A stretch of DNA of 64,000 nt from an uncultured Bacteroidota bacterium (GCA_913060705.1 CAJXTX010000002.1:55397-119396); one strand, 5' to 3'. Counted from the first letter of the stretch, positions 24,785-34,586 are shown. Numbers and translations are program-made. The notes: generated by a model from the sequence alone, not told the origin.

Positions 24785-27392
24785 GGAATTTCTATTCCTG
24801 AGCCTTTTTTTGATATACCCAGCGCTATCCCTAACCGCTCAAGAAATTGAGCCGACGGTTGAGCGTCCACCTACGTACATCATCGGCGGAGTTAAGGTGA
24901 CGGGTCTTGAGAGTTACAACGAACAAACGGTTAAGAGTTTTGCCGGATTCAGAGAAGGGCAGTTTCTTACCATCCCTAGTGAAGAAGTAAGTGCCAGTAT
25001 CAAAAAACTTTGGAATCTGGAGCTCTTTAGTGATGTTGCCCTCTACTACACTGACATACGTAACGATTCAATTTTCTTAGAACTATCTGTAGTCGAGCGT
25101 CCAACGCTAAACAACGTGACCTTTTATGGGGTCAAAAACAATAAGGTTGAAGGTCTTATTGAGGACACTGATTTAAAGAAAGGAAAGAAGATCACAGAGA
25201 GTCTTATAGAGAATACCAAGAATTACCTAGAGCGCACCTACAGAGAAAAAGGATACTTGAATGCCAAGGTAAACATTGCGACCAAGGTTGACACCACTAT
25301 CACCAATTCGCGAGATATGGTGATCAATGTCAATAAGGGAAGTAAAGTGAAGGTTTCAGAGATAGTCTTTGACGGAATCTCAGCACTCAAGCAAAAGACT
25401 TTAGAAAAAGCGTTGAAAAACACCAAACGCAAAAAAGCGTATCGCTTTTGGAAAAAATCAAAATACATCGCTGCTGACTTTGAAGACGACCTCGAGCTCT
25501 TGGTTGATGCCTATGCAGAGCGTGGATACCGTGATGCACGTGTCCTTTCAGATTCTGTTTATACGATTGACAAAGAGAATATCGGTATCCAAATTGCCGT
25601 AGAAGAGGGAAACAAGTACTACTTCGGTGACATTGATTTTGTCGGAAACACCGTTTATGACGACAAGGCACTTGCTTCGGTTTTGGGGATTGAAAAAGGC
25701 GACACCTACAACGGTGTGCAGTTGAAGAAGCGTATTGCAGACAACACCAAGCCCGATGCCGAAGATTTGACCAATCTTTATCAAAACAACGGATATCTCT
25801 TTTCGAGTATTAACCCTGTTGAGGTTTCGGCCCAGCGTGACACGATCAACTTTGAGATTCGCATTATTGAGGGAAAGGAGACCTATCTTAACCATGTGGA
25901 GGTCACCGGAAATGACAAGACGAATGATCATGTGATTTACCGTGAAATCCGTACAAAGCCAGGGCAAAAGTACAGCAAGGATAATATTGTCCGAACCATT
26001 AGAGAGCTAGGGCAGCTCGGGTTTTTTGATCCGGAGCAAATTTCTCCTGATGTAGTGAATCCTGATCCGAATGCCGGAACGGTTGACTTGAACTATTCAC
26101 TCGTTGAGGCCGGATCTAGTCAGATCGAGTTGCAAGGAGGTGTCGGAGGAGGAGGATTTATCGGTACCCTTGGGTTGTCCTTCAACAACTTCTCAATGCG
26201 TAACATCTTTAACAAAGAAGCCTATAAACCCGTGCCGATGGGAGACGGGCAGACGTTTGCATTGCGCCTTCAGGCGAGTAGAACCTTTAGAGTATACAGC
26301 TTAAACTTTGCCGAGCCTTGGTTGGGTGGACAAAAACCTGTTCGATTCAATGTCTCACTACAGCAAACACAGCAGTTTGCTTCACAATTTAGAAACGGAC
26401 GATTCGATGTTGACAAGTCGCGCGGTTTTGGAATTATTGGACTAAATACCGGCCTCTCAAAACGGGTACAATGGCCAGATGATTACTTTGTGGTATCGCA
26501 TGCATTGAGCTTTCAGAATTACGACTTCCAGAACTACAATTTAGGACTGTTCAATTTCGGAAATGGAAGTTCAAACTCCTTCTCTTATAGTTTTGGTCTG
26601 CAGCGTAGTTCACAGGGGCCCAGTAGAATATTTCCACTTACAGGATCTAATTTTGAATTGACAGTACGCGTCACACCTCCGTTCTCTGCTTTCTCTAAAA
26701 AGGATTACGGGGCCTTGAGAGATAAGATTACTGATGTAACGATTCAGTTGTTGGATGAAGGGATAGACGGTCCAAACTATACCGAGCTCAGCCAAGATTT
26801 AGAAGCACTAGAAGAGGAGCGTTTTAAGCTTTTGGAGTTTTATAAGGTTAAATTCAAGGGAGATTGGTATACACGTTTGGTCGATAAACTGGTTTTGAGA
26901 ACCAATGCAGAGTTCGGATTTCTCGGAGCCTATAACGACCAGATTGGTAATGTTCCTTTCGAGCGCTTCTATGTTGGGGGTGACGGTTTAGGAAACTTCA
27001 CCTTAGATGGACGCGAAAATATTCAGTTGCGCGGATACGAGAACAGTTCGATTACGCCATACACCGTGAATCCGATTAGCGGTAGACAAGAACAAGACGG
27101 AGGTGCGATTTACAATAAGTTTTCTTTAGAGTTGCGCTATCCTGTCACCTTGAAACCCTCAGCTTCGGTGTACACGCTTGCCTTCTTAGAGGCCGGAAAC
27201 GCATTTACTGATTTTAAAACCTTTAATCCGTTTCAGTTGAAGCGATCTGCAGGACTCGGCGTTCGTATATTTATGCCAGCCTTTGGTCTTCTCGGAATCG
27301 ATTTCGGATACGGATTCGACACAGACGCAAACCCAGGATCTGTCGGACCTAGTGGATGGCAGACACACTTCATTATCGGTCAGCAATTCTAA
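24762..27392 (+). CDS. bamA: outer-membrane assembly factor BamA
   Basis: BamA folds beta-barrel proteins into the outer membrane. The frame lacks any ATG before the signal peptide. TTG 24762 gives MKKHQRFKEF then a hydrophobic run to SLTAQ, a good Sec signal; TTG 24741 is seven codons further up. Either start lies inside uppS (overlap 23 or 44 bases). About 876 residues comprise POTRA repeats (roughly 40-440) and an Omp85 barrel. GGGGFIGTLGLSFNNFSMRN opens the barrel, IQLRGYENSS corresponds to the conserved loop-6 (V/L)RGF, and the chain ends in Phe. A charged insert (near residues 690-740) extends one barrel loop. Confidence 0.94.
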   Translation: MKKHQRFKEFLFLSLFLIYPALSLTAQEIEPTVERPPTYIIGGVKVTGLESYNEQTVKSFAGFREGQFLTIPSEEVSASIKKLWNLELFSDVALYYTDIRNDSIFLELSVVERPTLNNVTFYGVKNNKVEGLIEDTDLKKGKKITESLIENTKNYLERTYREKGYLNAKVNIATKVDTTITNSRDMVINVNKGSKVKVSEIVFDGISALKQKTLEKALKNTKRKKAYRFWKKSKYIAADFEDDLELLVDAYAERGYRDARVLSDSVYTIDKENIGIQIAVEEGNKYYFGDIDFVGNTVYDDKALASVLGIEKGDTYNGVQLKKRIADNTKPDAEDLTNLYQNNGYLFSSINPVEVSAQRDTINFEIRIIEGKETYLNHVEVTGNDKTNDHVIYREIRTKPGQKYSKDNIVRTIRELGQLGFFDPEQISPDVVNPDPNAGTVDLNYSLVEAGSSQIELQGGVGGGGFIGTLGLSFNNFSMRNIFNKEAYKPVPMGDGQTFALRLQASRTFRVYSLNFAEPWLGGQKPVRFNVSLQQTQQFASQFRNGRFDVDKSRGFGIIGLNTGLSKRVQWPDDYFVVSHALSFQNYDFQNYNLGLFNFGNGSSNSFSYSFGLQRSSQGPSRIFPLTGSNFELTVRVTPPFSAFSKKDYGALRDKITDVTIQLLDEGIDGPNYTELSQDLEALEEERFKLLEFYKVKFKGDWYTRLVDKLVLRTNAEFGFLGAYNDQIGNVPFERFYVGGDGLGNFTLDGRENIQLRGYENSSITPYTVNPISGRQEQDGGAIYNKFSLELRYPVTLKPSASVYTLAFLEAGNAFTDFKTFNPFQLKRSAGLGVRIFMPAFGLLGIDFGYGFDTDANPGSVGPSGWQTHFIIGQQF

Positions 27393-28159
27393 TGCGAAAT
27401 GCCATCACCATAGGTCTTGTGGTTTTGGGCTTGAACACAATGACAGCCCAAAGGGCTACTCGTGTCGGGTATTTAGATACCGATTATATTTTGTCTCAGA
27501 TCGCACCTTACAACGAGATGCGTGCGCGTCTTCTCATTCAGGCCGAGTCGTGGTCGGCTGAAATTGATTCCTTAAGAATGCAGCTCGAGCGTGAACAAAG
27601 AGACTTGGCTGCAAGGCGTGTACTGCTGCCTCTATCGATAATCGAAGATAAAGAGCGCTCTCTTAATCGACTTCATCAAGAATTGATGCAGCTTCAGCAA
27701 GATCGTTTCGGGCCCAGTGGAGATTTTATCACTCAAGAGATGACTGTGGTGCGCCCGATTCAGGATTTAATTTTTGAAATAGTTCAAGACATCGCTTCTA
27801 CTCGAAGGTTCGATCTCATTCTCGATAAGTCTTCTGAAGTGGTCATGCTTTATGCCGATCCGCAATTTGACATAAGTGATCTTGTGCTGCGAGAGTTAGC
27901 GCGAAACTATGAGGTACGACTAACGGGTGATCCGGGCGCTGTCGAGGAACGTTTGAGCGATCAAAGTGAAGAGAGTAGGTCTGCCATATCGAACGAGAAT
28001 CAAGAAGAGCGAAAAAAGGCTCTTGAACGCATAGAAAGTGAACGAGAGCAGCGCAGAAAGGCCTATATTAGCAAGCGCGAAGAAGTGTTGAAGGCTCGAG
28101 CCGCTCGAGAGAAAGAAATTGAAGCACAAAAAACGCAAAACAAAGACTCAATTAAATGA
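27392..28159 (+). CDS. OmpH/Skp-family periplasmic chaperone, long form
   Basis: Skp-like chaperones hold unfolded outer-membrane proteins for BamA. ATG 27392 overlaps the bamA stop by one base (TAATG) and gives a signal peptide RNAITIGLVVLGLNTMTAQ; a longer frame from 27356 would lie inside bamA and spoil it. VGYLDTDYILSQIAPYNEM is the OmpH start, then a coiled-coil hairpin, then FDLILDKSSEVVMLYADPQFDISDLV. The last about 60 residues are almost purely charged (Glu/Arg/Lys), an extended helical tail beyond the Skp core. It is translationally coupled to the second ompH. Confidence 0.87.
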   Translation: MRNAITIGLVVLGLNTMTAQRATRVGYLDTDYILSQIAPYNEMRARLLIQAESWSAEIDSLRMQLEREQRDLAARRVLLPLSIIEDKERSLNRLHQELMQLQQDRFGPSGDFITQEMTVVRPIQDLIFEIVQDIASTRRFDLILDKSSEVVMLYADPQFDISDLVLRELARNYEVRLTGDPGAVEERLSDQSEESRSAISNENQEERKKALERIESEREQRRKAYISKREEVLKARAAREKEIEAQKTQNKDSIK

Positions 28160-28674
28160 AAATGAAAACCATGAAACATTACGTACTCGCTCTTGTAGCG
28201 CTATTTTCAGTAACCACTGCATCTTTTGCACAAACTTCTAAAGTTGCTCATATCAATGTGCAGCAGTTGCTTATGGATATGCCTGAAATGAAGGCTGCGC
28301 AAGAAGAATTAAAGAAACTAGAGGCTACTTACCGTGCCGATATCGAGTCTTCAGTCGCTGAATTGCAAAAGAAGCTTGTTGCTTACCAAAATGAGGCAGC
28401 TTCTAAGACGGCTGAAGAAAACAAGGCGCGTGCCGATGAATTGCAAAGTGCAGAGCGTAACATTCAAAACGCCGAGCAAGCAGCAATGGGAGAATTGCAG
28501 CGCAAGCAACAAGATCTATTTGCCCCTATCTCTGAAAAGGCTAAAGTTGCTATTGAGAAGGTAGCTGCTGCCCAAGGATTTGACTATGTCATTGATGCTA
28601 GCCCTGGATCTGGGTTGATTGTATTTACCGGAAAGGATCTCATGGCAGATGTTAAAAAGGAGCTAGGATTCTAA
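28156..28674 (+). CDS. OmpH/Skp-family periplasmic chaperone, short form
   Basis: This 172-residue protein has signal peptide MKHYVLALVALFSVTTASFAQ and the OmpH core VAHINVQQLLMDMPEMKAAQEELKKLE. An Ala/Glu/Lys/Gln-rich coiled-coil hairpin follows, ending FDYVIDASPGSGLIVFTGKDLMADVKKEL. Length equals typical Skp. It overlaps the previous ompH by four bases (ATGA). It is last of the envelope operon and is closed by a strong terminator 25 bp downstream. Confidence 0.92.
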   Translation: MKMKTMKHYVLALVALFSVTTASFAQTSKVAHINVQQLLMDMPEMKAAQEELKKLEATYRADIESSVAELQKKLVAYQNEAASKTAEENKARADELQSAERNIQNAEQAAMGELQRKQQDLFAPISEKAKVAIEKVAAAQGFDYVIDASPGSGLIVFTGKDLMADVKKELGF

Positions 28675-28698
28675 TCTCGATCAGATTCCATTACTCTT

Positions 28699-28723
28699 AA
28701 CCGCCCTTAGGGGCGGTTTTTTT
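28699..28723 (+). terminator. intrinsic terminator of the bamA-ompH operon
   Basis: AACCGCCC (28699-28706) and GGGCGGTT (28711-28718) pair perfectly around TTAG. A run of seven T (28717-28723) overlaps and follows the 3' arm. Confidence 0.9.
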
Positions 28724-28730
28724 GTTTTAA

Positions 28731-29519
28731 ATGAAGATGCATTTAGGAATACGAATAGGAGTGTTTGATTCGGGTGTTGGAGGATTAACTGTTTTGAAAT
28801 CCCTTCAGCAGACCTTTCCAGAAGCACACTTTGTGTATTATGCTGATTCGAATCGTGCTCCCTATGGTACACTCGATACAGAAACGATTTGGCGCTACAG
28901 TGCGCGTATTGTGAACTATCTATTAGATAGAGAAGTAGACCTTATTGTGGTAGGCTGCAATACAGTTACCACTGAGGTGATCGAGAGATTGAGAGCGAAT
29001 TATGCAGTTCCTTTTGTAGGAATAGAGCCTGCTATCAAACCTGCTGCACAGTCCTCATCCAGTAAATGCATTGGCATTTTGGCAACCGAGCGCACCTTGA
29101 ATAGTATCGGGTATACAAGAACTCGTGACCAATACGCCTCAGAGTGCAAGGTCATCGAGCGCGTGGGGGTAGGTCTTGTCGAAGAAATTGAAAAGGGAAT
29201 CATAGAAAGCGCTGCATTGAATGCTCTGGTGGAGTCGTTTGTGATTGACTTTGAAGAGCAATCCATAGATACACTTGTGCTAGGTTGTACCCATTATGTT
29301 TTAATTAGGTCTTTGTTTTCTAGGTGTTTTAAGAATCCTATCACTCTCATGGACGCCAACGAGGCTGTTGCTCAGCGTGCTTTCAATCTAGCAACCCCTG
29401 TTAAGCAGGTTCAGCAAATGGTCGAATGCTATACCAGCGGGTCAACTCAGCTGCTTAGAAGAATAATCGATCACTTAGAGATCAATGCAGTCACAAAGAT
29501 TGAACAGCTCGAACTTTAG
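28731..29519 (+). CDS. murI: glutamate racemase
   Basis: MurI makes D-glutamate for peptidoglycan. The 262-residue protein has IGVFDSGVGGLTVLKSL at the N-terminus. The two catalytic cysteines lie in VVGCNTVTTEVI and VLGCTHYVLI, and YYADSNRAPYG lies between. ATG 28731 is used; ATG 28737 is possible. It begins only 8 bp after the ompH terminator. Its 3' end overlaps folA by four bases, tail to tail. Confidence 0.95.
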   Translation: MKMHLGIRIGVFDSGVGGLTVLKSLQQTFPEAHFVYYADSNRAPYGTLDTETIWRYSARIVNYLLDREVDLIVVGCNTVTTEVIERLRANYAVPFVGIEPAIKPAAQSSSSKCIGILATERTLNSIGYTRTRDQYASECKVIERVGVGLVEEIEKGIIESAALNALVESFVIDFEEQSIDTLVLGCTHYVLIRSLFSRCFKNPITLMDANEAVAQRAFNLATPVKQVQQMVECYTSGSTQLLRRIIDHLEINAVTKIEQLEL

Positions 29520-30007
29520 ATCCTTTCGTAGGTCACAATCTCGAAGTCGTAGGCATTGCGTTCGTCTGCAAGAAAGGTCTCCCTGTTGGTAATCTTCCAG
29601 TCTGAAGCTGAGAATTTCGGAAAAAAGGTGTCAGCTTCCACAGTGGCCTTCACGTGAGTGAGGACCATTTTAGTAGCAAGTGGAAGGGCGAGAGCATAGA
29701 TTTGTGCGCCACCAACAATATATATCGTACTATCCTCGCATTGATCAACAGCTTCTTGAATACTTGTAGCAAGTCCTTCTATGTCAAACTTGGGTTGATA
29801 TTCAGGATTCTTGCTTATGACTATATGAGGCCTGTCTTTCAATTTACCCGGAAGACTTTCTAAGGTTTTTCTTCCCATGATAATGGGGTGTCCAGAAGTT
29901 AATGCCTTGAAGTGTGCAAAGTCTTTCGGTAGGTGCCAAGGCAAGTCGTTTTGTTTTCCCATGGCGCCGTTCTCAGCTAGGGCAGCAACAATGATGATGT
30001 CTTTCAT
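29516..30007 (-). CDS. folA: dihydrofolate reductase
   Basis: DHFR regenerates tetrahydrofolate using NADPH. The 163-residue protein has IIIVAALAENGAMGKQNDLPWHLPKDFAHFK (Asp in the LPWHLPKD region), then HPIIMGRKTLESLPGKL and IYIVGGAQIYALAL. It lies 12 bp after thyA, whose reaction consumes the methylene-folate pool and yields dihydrofolate. The two form a functional pair. Confidence 0.96.
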   Translation of the reverse strand: MKDIIIVAALAENGAMGKQNDLPWHLPKDFAHFKALTSGHPIIMGRKTLESLPGKLKDRPHIVISKNPEYQPKFDIEGLATSIQEAVDQCEDSTIYIVGGAQIYALALPLATKMVLTHVKATVEADTFFPKFSASDWKITNRETFLADERNAYDFEIVTYERI

Positions 30008-30019
30008 GAACGTACTAAC

Positions 30020-30844
30020 TTAAACGGCCACTGGAGCCTTAATGGCTGGATGTGGATCGTATCCGATTAGCTCAAAATCTTCGAAATCAAAGGCATCAAT
30101 ATCCTTGATAGCCGGATTCAATTGCATCTTTGGTAAGGGTCTTAGTTCGCGGCTGAGCTGCAGCTTCACCTGTTCGAGATGGTTGCTGTAAATATGCACA
30201 TCCCCGAAGGTGTGAACGAAGTCTCCTAATTCTAAGTCACATACCTGGGCCACCATCATAGTGAGCAAAGCATAGGAAGCAATATTAAAAGGCACGCCTA
30301 GAAATACATCTGCGCTGCGCTGGTACAACTGGCAAGAGAGTTTGTTATCTATGACGTAAAACTGGAAAAAAGCATGGCATGGGGGGAGTGCTGCTTTATG
30401 GTTTGCGACATTCTCCTCGAAAGATTTTTTGGTGTCGGGCATGACACTAGGGTTCCATGCACTTACGAGCATTCGGCGGCTGTCAGGGTTTGTCTTTAGA
30501 GTTTCGATAACGTCTTTGATCTGATCAATACCTTCGCTATTCCAATTGCGCCATTGGTGACCATAAACAGGTCCTAAGTCTCCATTAGGATCGGCCCACT
30601 CATTCCAAATACGCACTTTGTTTTCGGTTAAATATGAAATATTCGTATCGCCCTTTAAAAACCAAAGCAATTCATAGATAATAGATTTGAGGTGAACTTT
30701 TTTGGTGGTCACCAAAGGAAATCCCTCATTTAAATCAAAGCGCATTTGATAGCCAAAGGTGCTGTAAGTTCCGGTTCCTGTACGATCACTTTTAAAGTGT
30801 CCGTGATCCAAAAGGTGCTGCAACAATTGATGGTAGGCCTGCAT
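30020..30844 (-). CDS. thyA: thymidylate synthase
   Basis: ThyA methylates dUMP to dTMP with methylene-tetrahydrofolate. The 274-residue protein has [35 protein letters not shown], and [10 protein letters not shown] followed by the active-site Cys in [35 protein letters not shown] and the C-terminal APVAV are family-typical. A short insert after SAWNPSV precedes the catalytic loop. It lies upstream of folA and downstream of the nucleoside transporter in the same orientation. Confidence 0.97.
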   Translation of the reverse strand: MQAYHQLLQHLLDHGHFKSDRTGTGTYSTFGYQMRFDLNEGFPLVTTKKVHLKSIIYELLWFLKGDTNISYLTENKVRIWNEWADPNGDLGPVYGHQWRNWNSEGIDQIKDVIETLKTNPDSRRMLVSAWNPSVMPDTKKSFEENVANHKAALPPCHAFFQFYVIDNKLSCQLYQRSADVFLGVPFNIASYALLTMMVAQVCDLELGDFVHTFGDVHIYSNHLEQVKLQLSRELRPLPKMQLNPAIKDIDAFDFEDFELIGYDPHPAIKAPVAV

Positions 30845-30942
30845 AGTCTATGAAGTACTTTTGAAAGATAAAGATACCACCAAGATGTGCGTCTCATCAC
30901 CAGTGGCGCAATAGATTATCTTCAGGTTATTAACGGTCGAAA

Positions 30943-32235
30943 TCAACCGAGTATCATCCCCGCGATAGTTGCCGAAAGCAAAGAAGCTAGTGATCCGGCG
31001 ATAAGGGCTTTAAAGCCTAATTCAGAAAGGTTCTTGCGCTGCGAGGGGGCGATAGTTCCGATGCCGCCTAATTGGATTCCGATTGAAGCAAAATTGGCAA
31101 ATCCACAAAGCATGTAGGTAGCCATGAGCACCGATTTGTCGTAGGCGAGATGTACGGCATTAGTTGCGTCTTTGAGGTCTGCTAGTTGGGTATAGGCTAC
31201 AAATTCAGAGGCCACCAATTTGATACCTAACAATTGACCCATTAGGCTGAGGTCTTCTTTGGCCACCCCAATGATGTACATGAGGGGTGCGAATATAGTT
31301 CCGAGAATAGCCTCTAAGGAGATGCTATCGTAGCCCCAAAGCGGAGCAAGGGTCTCGTTTAAACCTCCAATACCCCCTATATAGCCTAAAATACCGTTGA
31401 TCATTGCGATAAAGGCCACAAAAACCAAAAGCATAGCCCCTACATTTAAAGCGAGTTTTAGTCCTTCAGTGGTTCCGCTCGCCAGGGCATCAAGCGCATT
31501 TGATCCGACGGATTGATCGGATATTTCAATCTTCTCATCTACTGATTCGGTTTGCGGAAGCATCAATTTTGCAACAATAATTGCACCAGGTGCTGCCATT
31601 ACTGAGGCCGCGATGAGGTGTCGCGCAAAAGACAGACGCATTTCAGGATCGGATCCGCCAAGGAAGCCTACATAAGATGCCAAGACTCCACCTGCGACAG
31701 TTGCCATTCCACCTGTCATTACCAATAATATTTCAGAGCGGTTCATTTTGGGCAGGTAGGCCTTGATAAGAAGCGGCGCTTCTGTTTGGCCTAAAAAAAT
31801 GTTTCCAGCTACCGATAGGCTTTCAGCGCCAGATATTCCTAAGGTACGGGTGAGTAGCCAGGCCAAGCCCTTCACGACGCGTTGGATGATTCCGAAATAA
31901 TAGAGAATCGAGGTCAGTGCTGAGAAAAACACGATGGTGGGCAAAATCTGCAGAGCAAATACGTACCCAATCGTTGGATTCGAAGCGTCGATAAGATTAC
32001 CAAACAAGAAAAGACTTCCACTCTCTGTGAATTCAAGAACCGCAGTGAAAAATCCTCCCAAAACGTTGAATATCTGTTTTACCCAACCGATTTTAAGTAC
32101 TCCAAAGGCTAGAATGAATTGCAGTGAAAGACCTATTAGAATGGTCTTCCATTTGATGGCTTTGCGCTGTGAACTCAACAGAAAGGCAATGCCCAGTAGT
32201 ACTATGATCCCAATGATTCCTCGGATTATTGCCAT
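30943..32235 (-). CDS. NupC-type concentrative nucleoside transporter
   Basis: This 430-residue inner-membrane protein of the CNT family imports nucleosides with Na+ or H+. Diagnostic stretches are IIGIIVLLGIAFLLS at the N-terminus, VAGNIFLGQTEAPLLIKAYLP (substrate site) and MTGGMATVAGGVLASYVGFLGG. LIAASVMAAPGAIIVAKLM and LCGFANFASIGIQLGGIGTIAPSQR follow. The gene precedes thyA-folA, fitting nucleoside salvage. Its own -7 box overlaps the end of the DUF151 gene. The 98-bp gap to thyA holds no gene I can see. Confidence 0.93.
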   Translation of the reverse strand: MAIIRGIIGIIVLLGIAFLLSSQRKAIKWKTILIGLSLQFILAFGVLKIGWVKQIFNVLGGFFTAVLEFTESGSLFLFGNLIDASNPTIGYVFALQILPTIVFFSALTSILYYFGIIQRVVKGLAWLLTRTLGISGAESLSVAGNIFLGQTEAPLLIKAYLPKMNRSEILLVMTGGMATVAGGVLASYVGFLGGSDPEMRLSFARHLIAASVMAAPGAIIVAKLMLPQTESVDEKIEISDQSVGSNALDALASGTTEGLKLALNVGAMLLVFVAFIAMINGILGYIGGIGGLNETLAPLWGYDSISLEAILGTIFAPLMYIIGVAKEDLSLMGQLLGIKLVASEFVAYTQLADLKDATNAVHLAYDKSVLMATYMLCGFANFASIGIQLGGIGTIAPSQRKNLSELGFKALIAGSLASLLSATIAGMILG

Positions 32236-32255
32236 TTGTAATTTCTAAAAGATGA

Positions 32256-32263
32256 CAAAGTTA
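32256..32263 (-). promoter_or_regulatory. candidate -7 box for the nucleoside transporter
   Basis: TAACTTTG on the - strand is an exact TAnnTTTG. It lies 21 bp upstream of the transporter ATG and overlaps the last codon of the DUF151 gene. Confidence 0.45.
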
Positions 32264-32869
32264 GGAAAGATTTCTTCGTTCAAGTTCGTCGCGAATCGCC
32301 GCTGCTTTTTCGTAATCTTCATCTGTGACGGCTTTCTTAAGGGCGGCTTGTAACTGCTTTTCAGAATACGATTGATAGGTTGAAGGCTGCGGAGTAGTCG
32401 CCGTATCAATAGTCTCTTGAGGCTTCTGTGTTACGGTCATATCGATAGATGAAAAGGTGATTCCTGCTTGATCTAGAATTTCGTCATAGGTATAAATAGG
32501 CGCTCCAAATCGGGCGGCTAGGGCTACGGCATCACTAGTTCGTGCATCAATGATCTCTTCTTTTTGATCTCTTGTACAAATTAGGCTTGCATAGAATACT
32601 CCTTCTTTTAGTTTGTGAATGAGCACATACTCTAAGTGAATGTCAAAGCGATTCAGCGTGTTCTTAAAGAGATCGTGGGTGAGTGGTCTTGGAGGTTTGA
32701 GGTCTTCTTCCAAGGCTACAGCGATGGCCTGTGCCTCAAAGGCGCCAATTACGATGGGTAGTTTTCGGTCTCCGGATTCTTCAGCAAGAATAAGGGCATA
32801 CGCACCGTTTTGTGCCTGACTGTATGAAATGCCCTTTATGATGAGTGGAACCGTTTGCATAAAGGGCAA
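32261..32869 (-). CDS. bifunctional nuclease family protein (DUF151) with UvrB/C motif
   Basis: This is a 202-residue protein. Residues about 1-135 are the DUF151 domain (IIGKGISYSQAQ-like start, LPIVIGAFEAQAIAVALE, then IDARTSDAVALAARFGAPIYTYDEIL). Residues about 165-200 form a UVR motif (LQAALKKAVTDEDYEKAAAIRDELERR). Relatives have been called bifunctional nucleases, but the cellular role is unclear. The gene follows etfA by 11 bp and is probably read from the etfBA promoter. Confidence 0.88.
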   Translation of the reverse strand: MPFMQTVPLIIKGISYSQAQNGAYALILAEESGDRKLPIVIGAFEAQAIAVALEEDLKPPRPLTHDLFKNTLNRFDIHLEYVLIHKLKEGVFYASLICTRDQKEEIIDARTSDAVALAARFGAPIYTYDEILDQAGITFSSIDMTVTQKPQETIDTATTPQPSTYQSYSEKQLQAALKKAVTDEDYEKAAAIRDELERRNLS

Positions 32870-32880
32870 AATAAGCGATT

Positions 32881-33837
32881 TTAGGCGTTTTGAGCTTTAA
32901 AGTCCTTTAATTTTTCAATGAGTTTGGGTACGACCTCAAATGCATCTCCGACAATCCCATAGTCAGCGGCCTTAAAGAAGGGGGCTTCAGGATCGTTATT
33001 AATAACGACTTTGACTTTTGAGGCATTGATTCCTGCCAAGTGCTGAATAGCTCCTGAGATACCTATCGCAATGTAGAGATTAGTGGCGACTGGCTTACCG
33101 GTTTGACCAACGTGTTCTCCATGAGGTCTCCATCCCATGTCTGAAACGGGTTTTGAGCAGGCCGTTGCAGCCCCTAAAACATCCGCAAGCTCTTCAACCA
33201 TGCCCCAATTTTCAGGACCTTTAAGTCCTCTACCTGCTGACACCACGATATCAGCGTCTGCAATGGTAGCCTTGCCACTAGCCTTTTCAGCGCCCTCAGA
33301 GGTCACCGTGGTATCTGCTAATGTCGCAGCTTTGGTAACGACTTGAATCGGCTTTTCATTAGGTGTACTTCCGAAAGCATTTTTGGCGAGTCCTACAACA
33401 ACAGTATCCGTCGTTGCCTTAGTAAAGGCAAATCCTTTATTCGTGAATACACTGCGCTTGAACAATTGCGTTCCGTCTTGTGTTTCAGGTAATCCTACAA
33501 CATTCGGAATATAGGCTGCTTCTAATTGGGCAGCGACTAATGCACCAAAGTATTTTGCATCTGCGCTTGAGCCTATCACTACGGTCTTAGCACCAACCTC
33601 TTTAGAGGCCTCAGCGATAAGTTGTGCCGTTTGCGCAGCAGATAAGAGTTGCTCAGTCGTTTCTAATACATGAACTTCATCGACGCCAAAAGCTCCGCAT
33701 TCAGTTGCGTTAGCAGCATTAACAGTCAGTGCATATACCTTTTCGCCATTAGCAAGAGCCGAGGCGAAGGAGGCAAGTTCTGCCGCTGATTTTTTCAACT
33801 TTGAATCTTCAGCTTCGAGGTAAACGAGTACGGCCAT
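32881..33837 (-). CDS. etfA: electron transfer flavoprotein alpha subunit
   Basis: EtfA carries the FAD that passes electrons from acyl-CoA and other dehydrogenases to the respiratory chain. The 318-residue protein has the C-terminal FAD domain signature: VVSAGRGLKGPENW, then ACSKPVSDMGWRPHGEHVGQTGKPVATNLYIAIGISGAIQHLAGI, and INNDPEAPFFKAADYGIVGD. It lies two bases after etfB. Confidence 0.97.
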   Translation of the reverse strand: MAVLVYLEAEDSKLKKSAAELASFASALANGEKVYALTVNAANATECGAFGVDEVHVLETTEQLLSAAQTAQLIAEASKEVGAKTVVIGSSADAKYFGALVAAQLEAAYIPNVVGLPETQDGTQLFKRSVFTNKGFAFTKATTDTVVVGLAKNAFGSTPNEKPIQVVTKAATLADTTVTSEGAEKASGKATIADADIVVSAGRGLKGPENWGMVEELADVLGAATACSKPVSDMGWRPHGEHVGQTGKPVATNLYIAIGISGAIQHLAGINASKVKVVINNDPEAPFFKAADYGIVGDAFEVVPKLIEKLKDFKAQNA

Positions 33838-33839
33838 AA

Positions 33840-34586
33840 TTATAAAACTTTAGCTTCTTTGTGTAACAAATCAATTAGGGTGTCAAGGTCATTGGGTTCA
33901 ATCAGTGTGACTTCACCTTTCGCCGCCGGGCGTTCAAAGCGCACATCAGTGGTGCGGGCTTCTATATTTTCGGCAGGGAGCACTTCTATTGTTTTTTGGC
34001 GCGCCATCATGATTCCGCGCATATTTGGAATCTTTAAATCGGATTCTTCAACCAATCCTTTTTGGGCTCCAATCACAAGCGGAAGTTTTGAGCTGAGACG
34101 TTCGTTTCCGCCGTCTATTTCTCGAACTGCTTTTGCCACTGTGCCTTCAATCTCAAGCTTCACGCAGGTGTTGATAAACGCGTACTTACACTGTTGGGCA
34201 ATTAACCCGCCTACCATGGCACCGTTGTAATCGATGGATTCGCGTCCACAGATTACTACATCGTACTGTTCGCGTTGGATGAGAGATGAGAGCTGAGTCG
34301 CTACAAAGAAGCCATCTGAAGGAACCGCATCAATGCGAAAACCTTTATCGGCTCCGATGGCCAGTGCTTTACGCATAATAGGTTCCACGGTCGCTGTACC
34401 GACGGTGGCGATATGCACTTCTGCACCTTGCTTTTCTTGGAACCAAATGGCTCTAGTTAGTCCAAATTCATCATTTGGATTAATTACAAATTGAACGCCT
34501 TGCGTGTCAAACTCGGTATCGTTTGCGGTAAAATTGATTTTTGAAGTGGTGTCTGGGACAGCACTTATACAAACCAAGATCTTCAT
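33840..34586 (-). CDS. etfB: electron transfer flavoprotein beta subunit
   Basis: EtfB is the partner of EtfA and holds the AMP. The 248-residue protein shows FVINPNDEFGLTRAIWF, AIGADKGFRIDA and VICGRESIDYNGAMVGGLIAQ, with the ETF-beta signature VREIDGGNERLSSKLPLVIGAQKGL. It is the first gene of the etfBA transcript. An exact -7 box and a 24-bp palindrome lie upstream, so regulation is likely. Confidence 0.97.
   Translation of the reverse strand: MKILVCISAVPDTTSKINFTANDTEFDTQGVQFVINPNDEFGLTRAIWFQEKQGAEVHIATVGTATVEPIMRKALAIGADKGFRIDAVPSDGFFVATQLSSLIQREQYDVVICGRESIDYNGAMVGGLIAQQCKYAFINTCVKLEIEGTVAKAVREIDGGNERLSSKLPLVIGAQKGLVEESDLKIPNMRGIMMARQKTIEVLPAENIEARTTDVRFERPAAKGEVTLIEPNDLDTLIDLLHKEAKVL

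Noticed and set aside
27356..27391. Upstream start of the first ompH inside bamA
   Set aside because: It would place 12 polar residues before the signal peptide; ATG 27392 gives a clean signal sequence.
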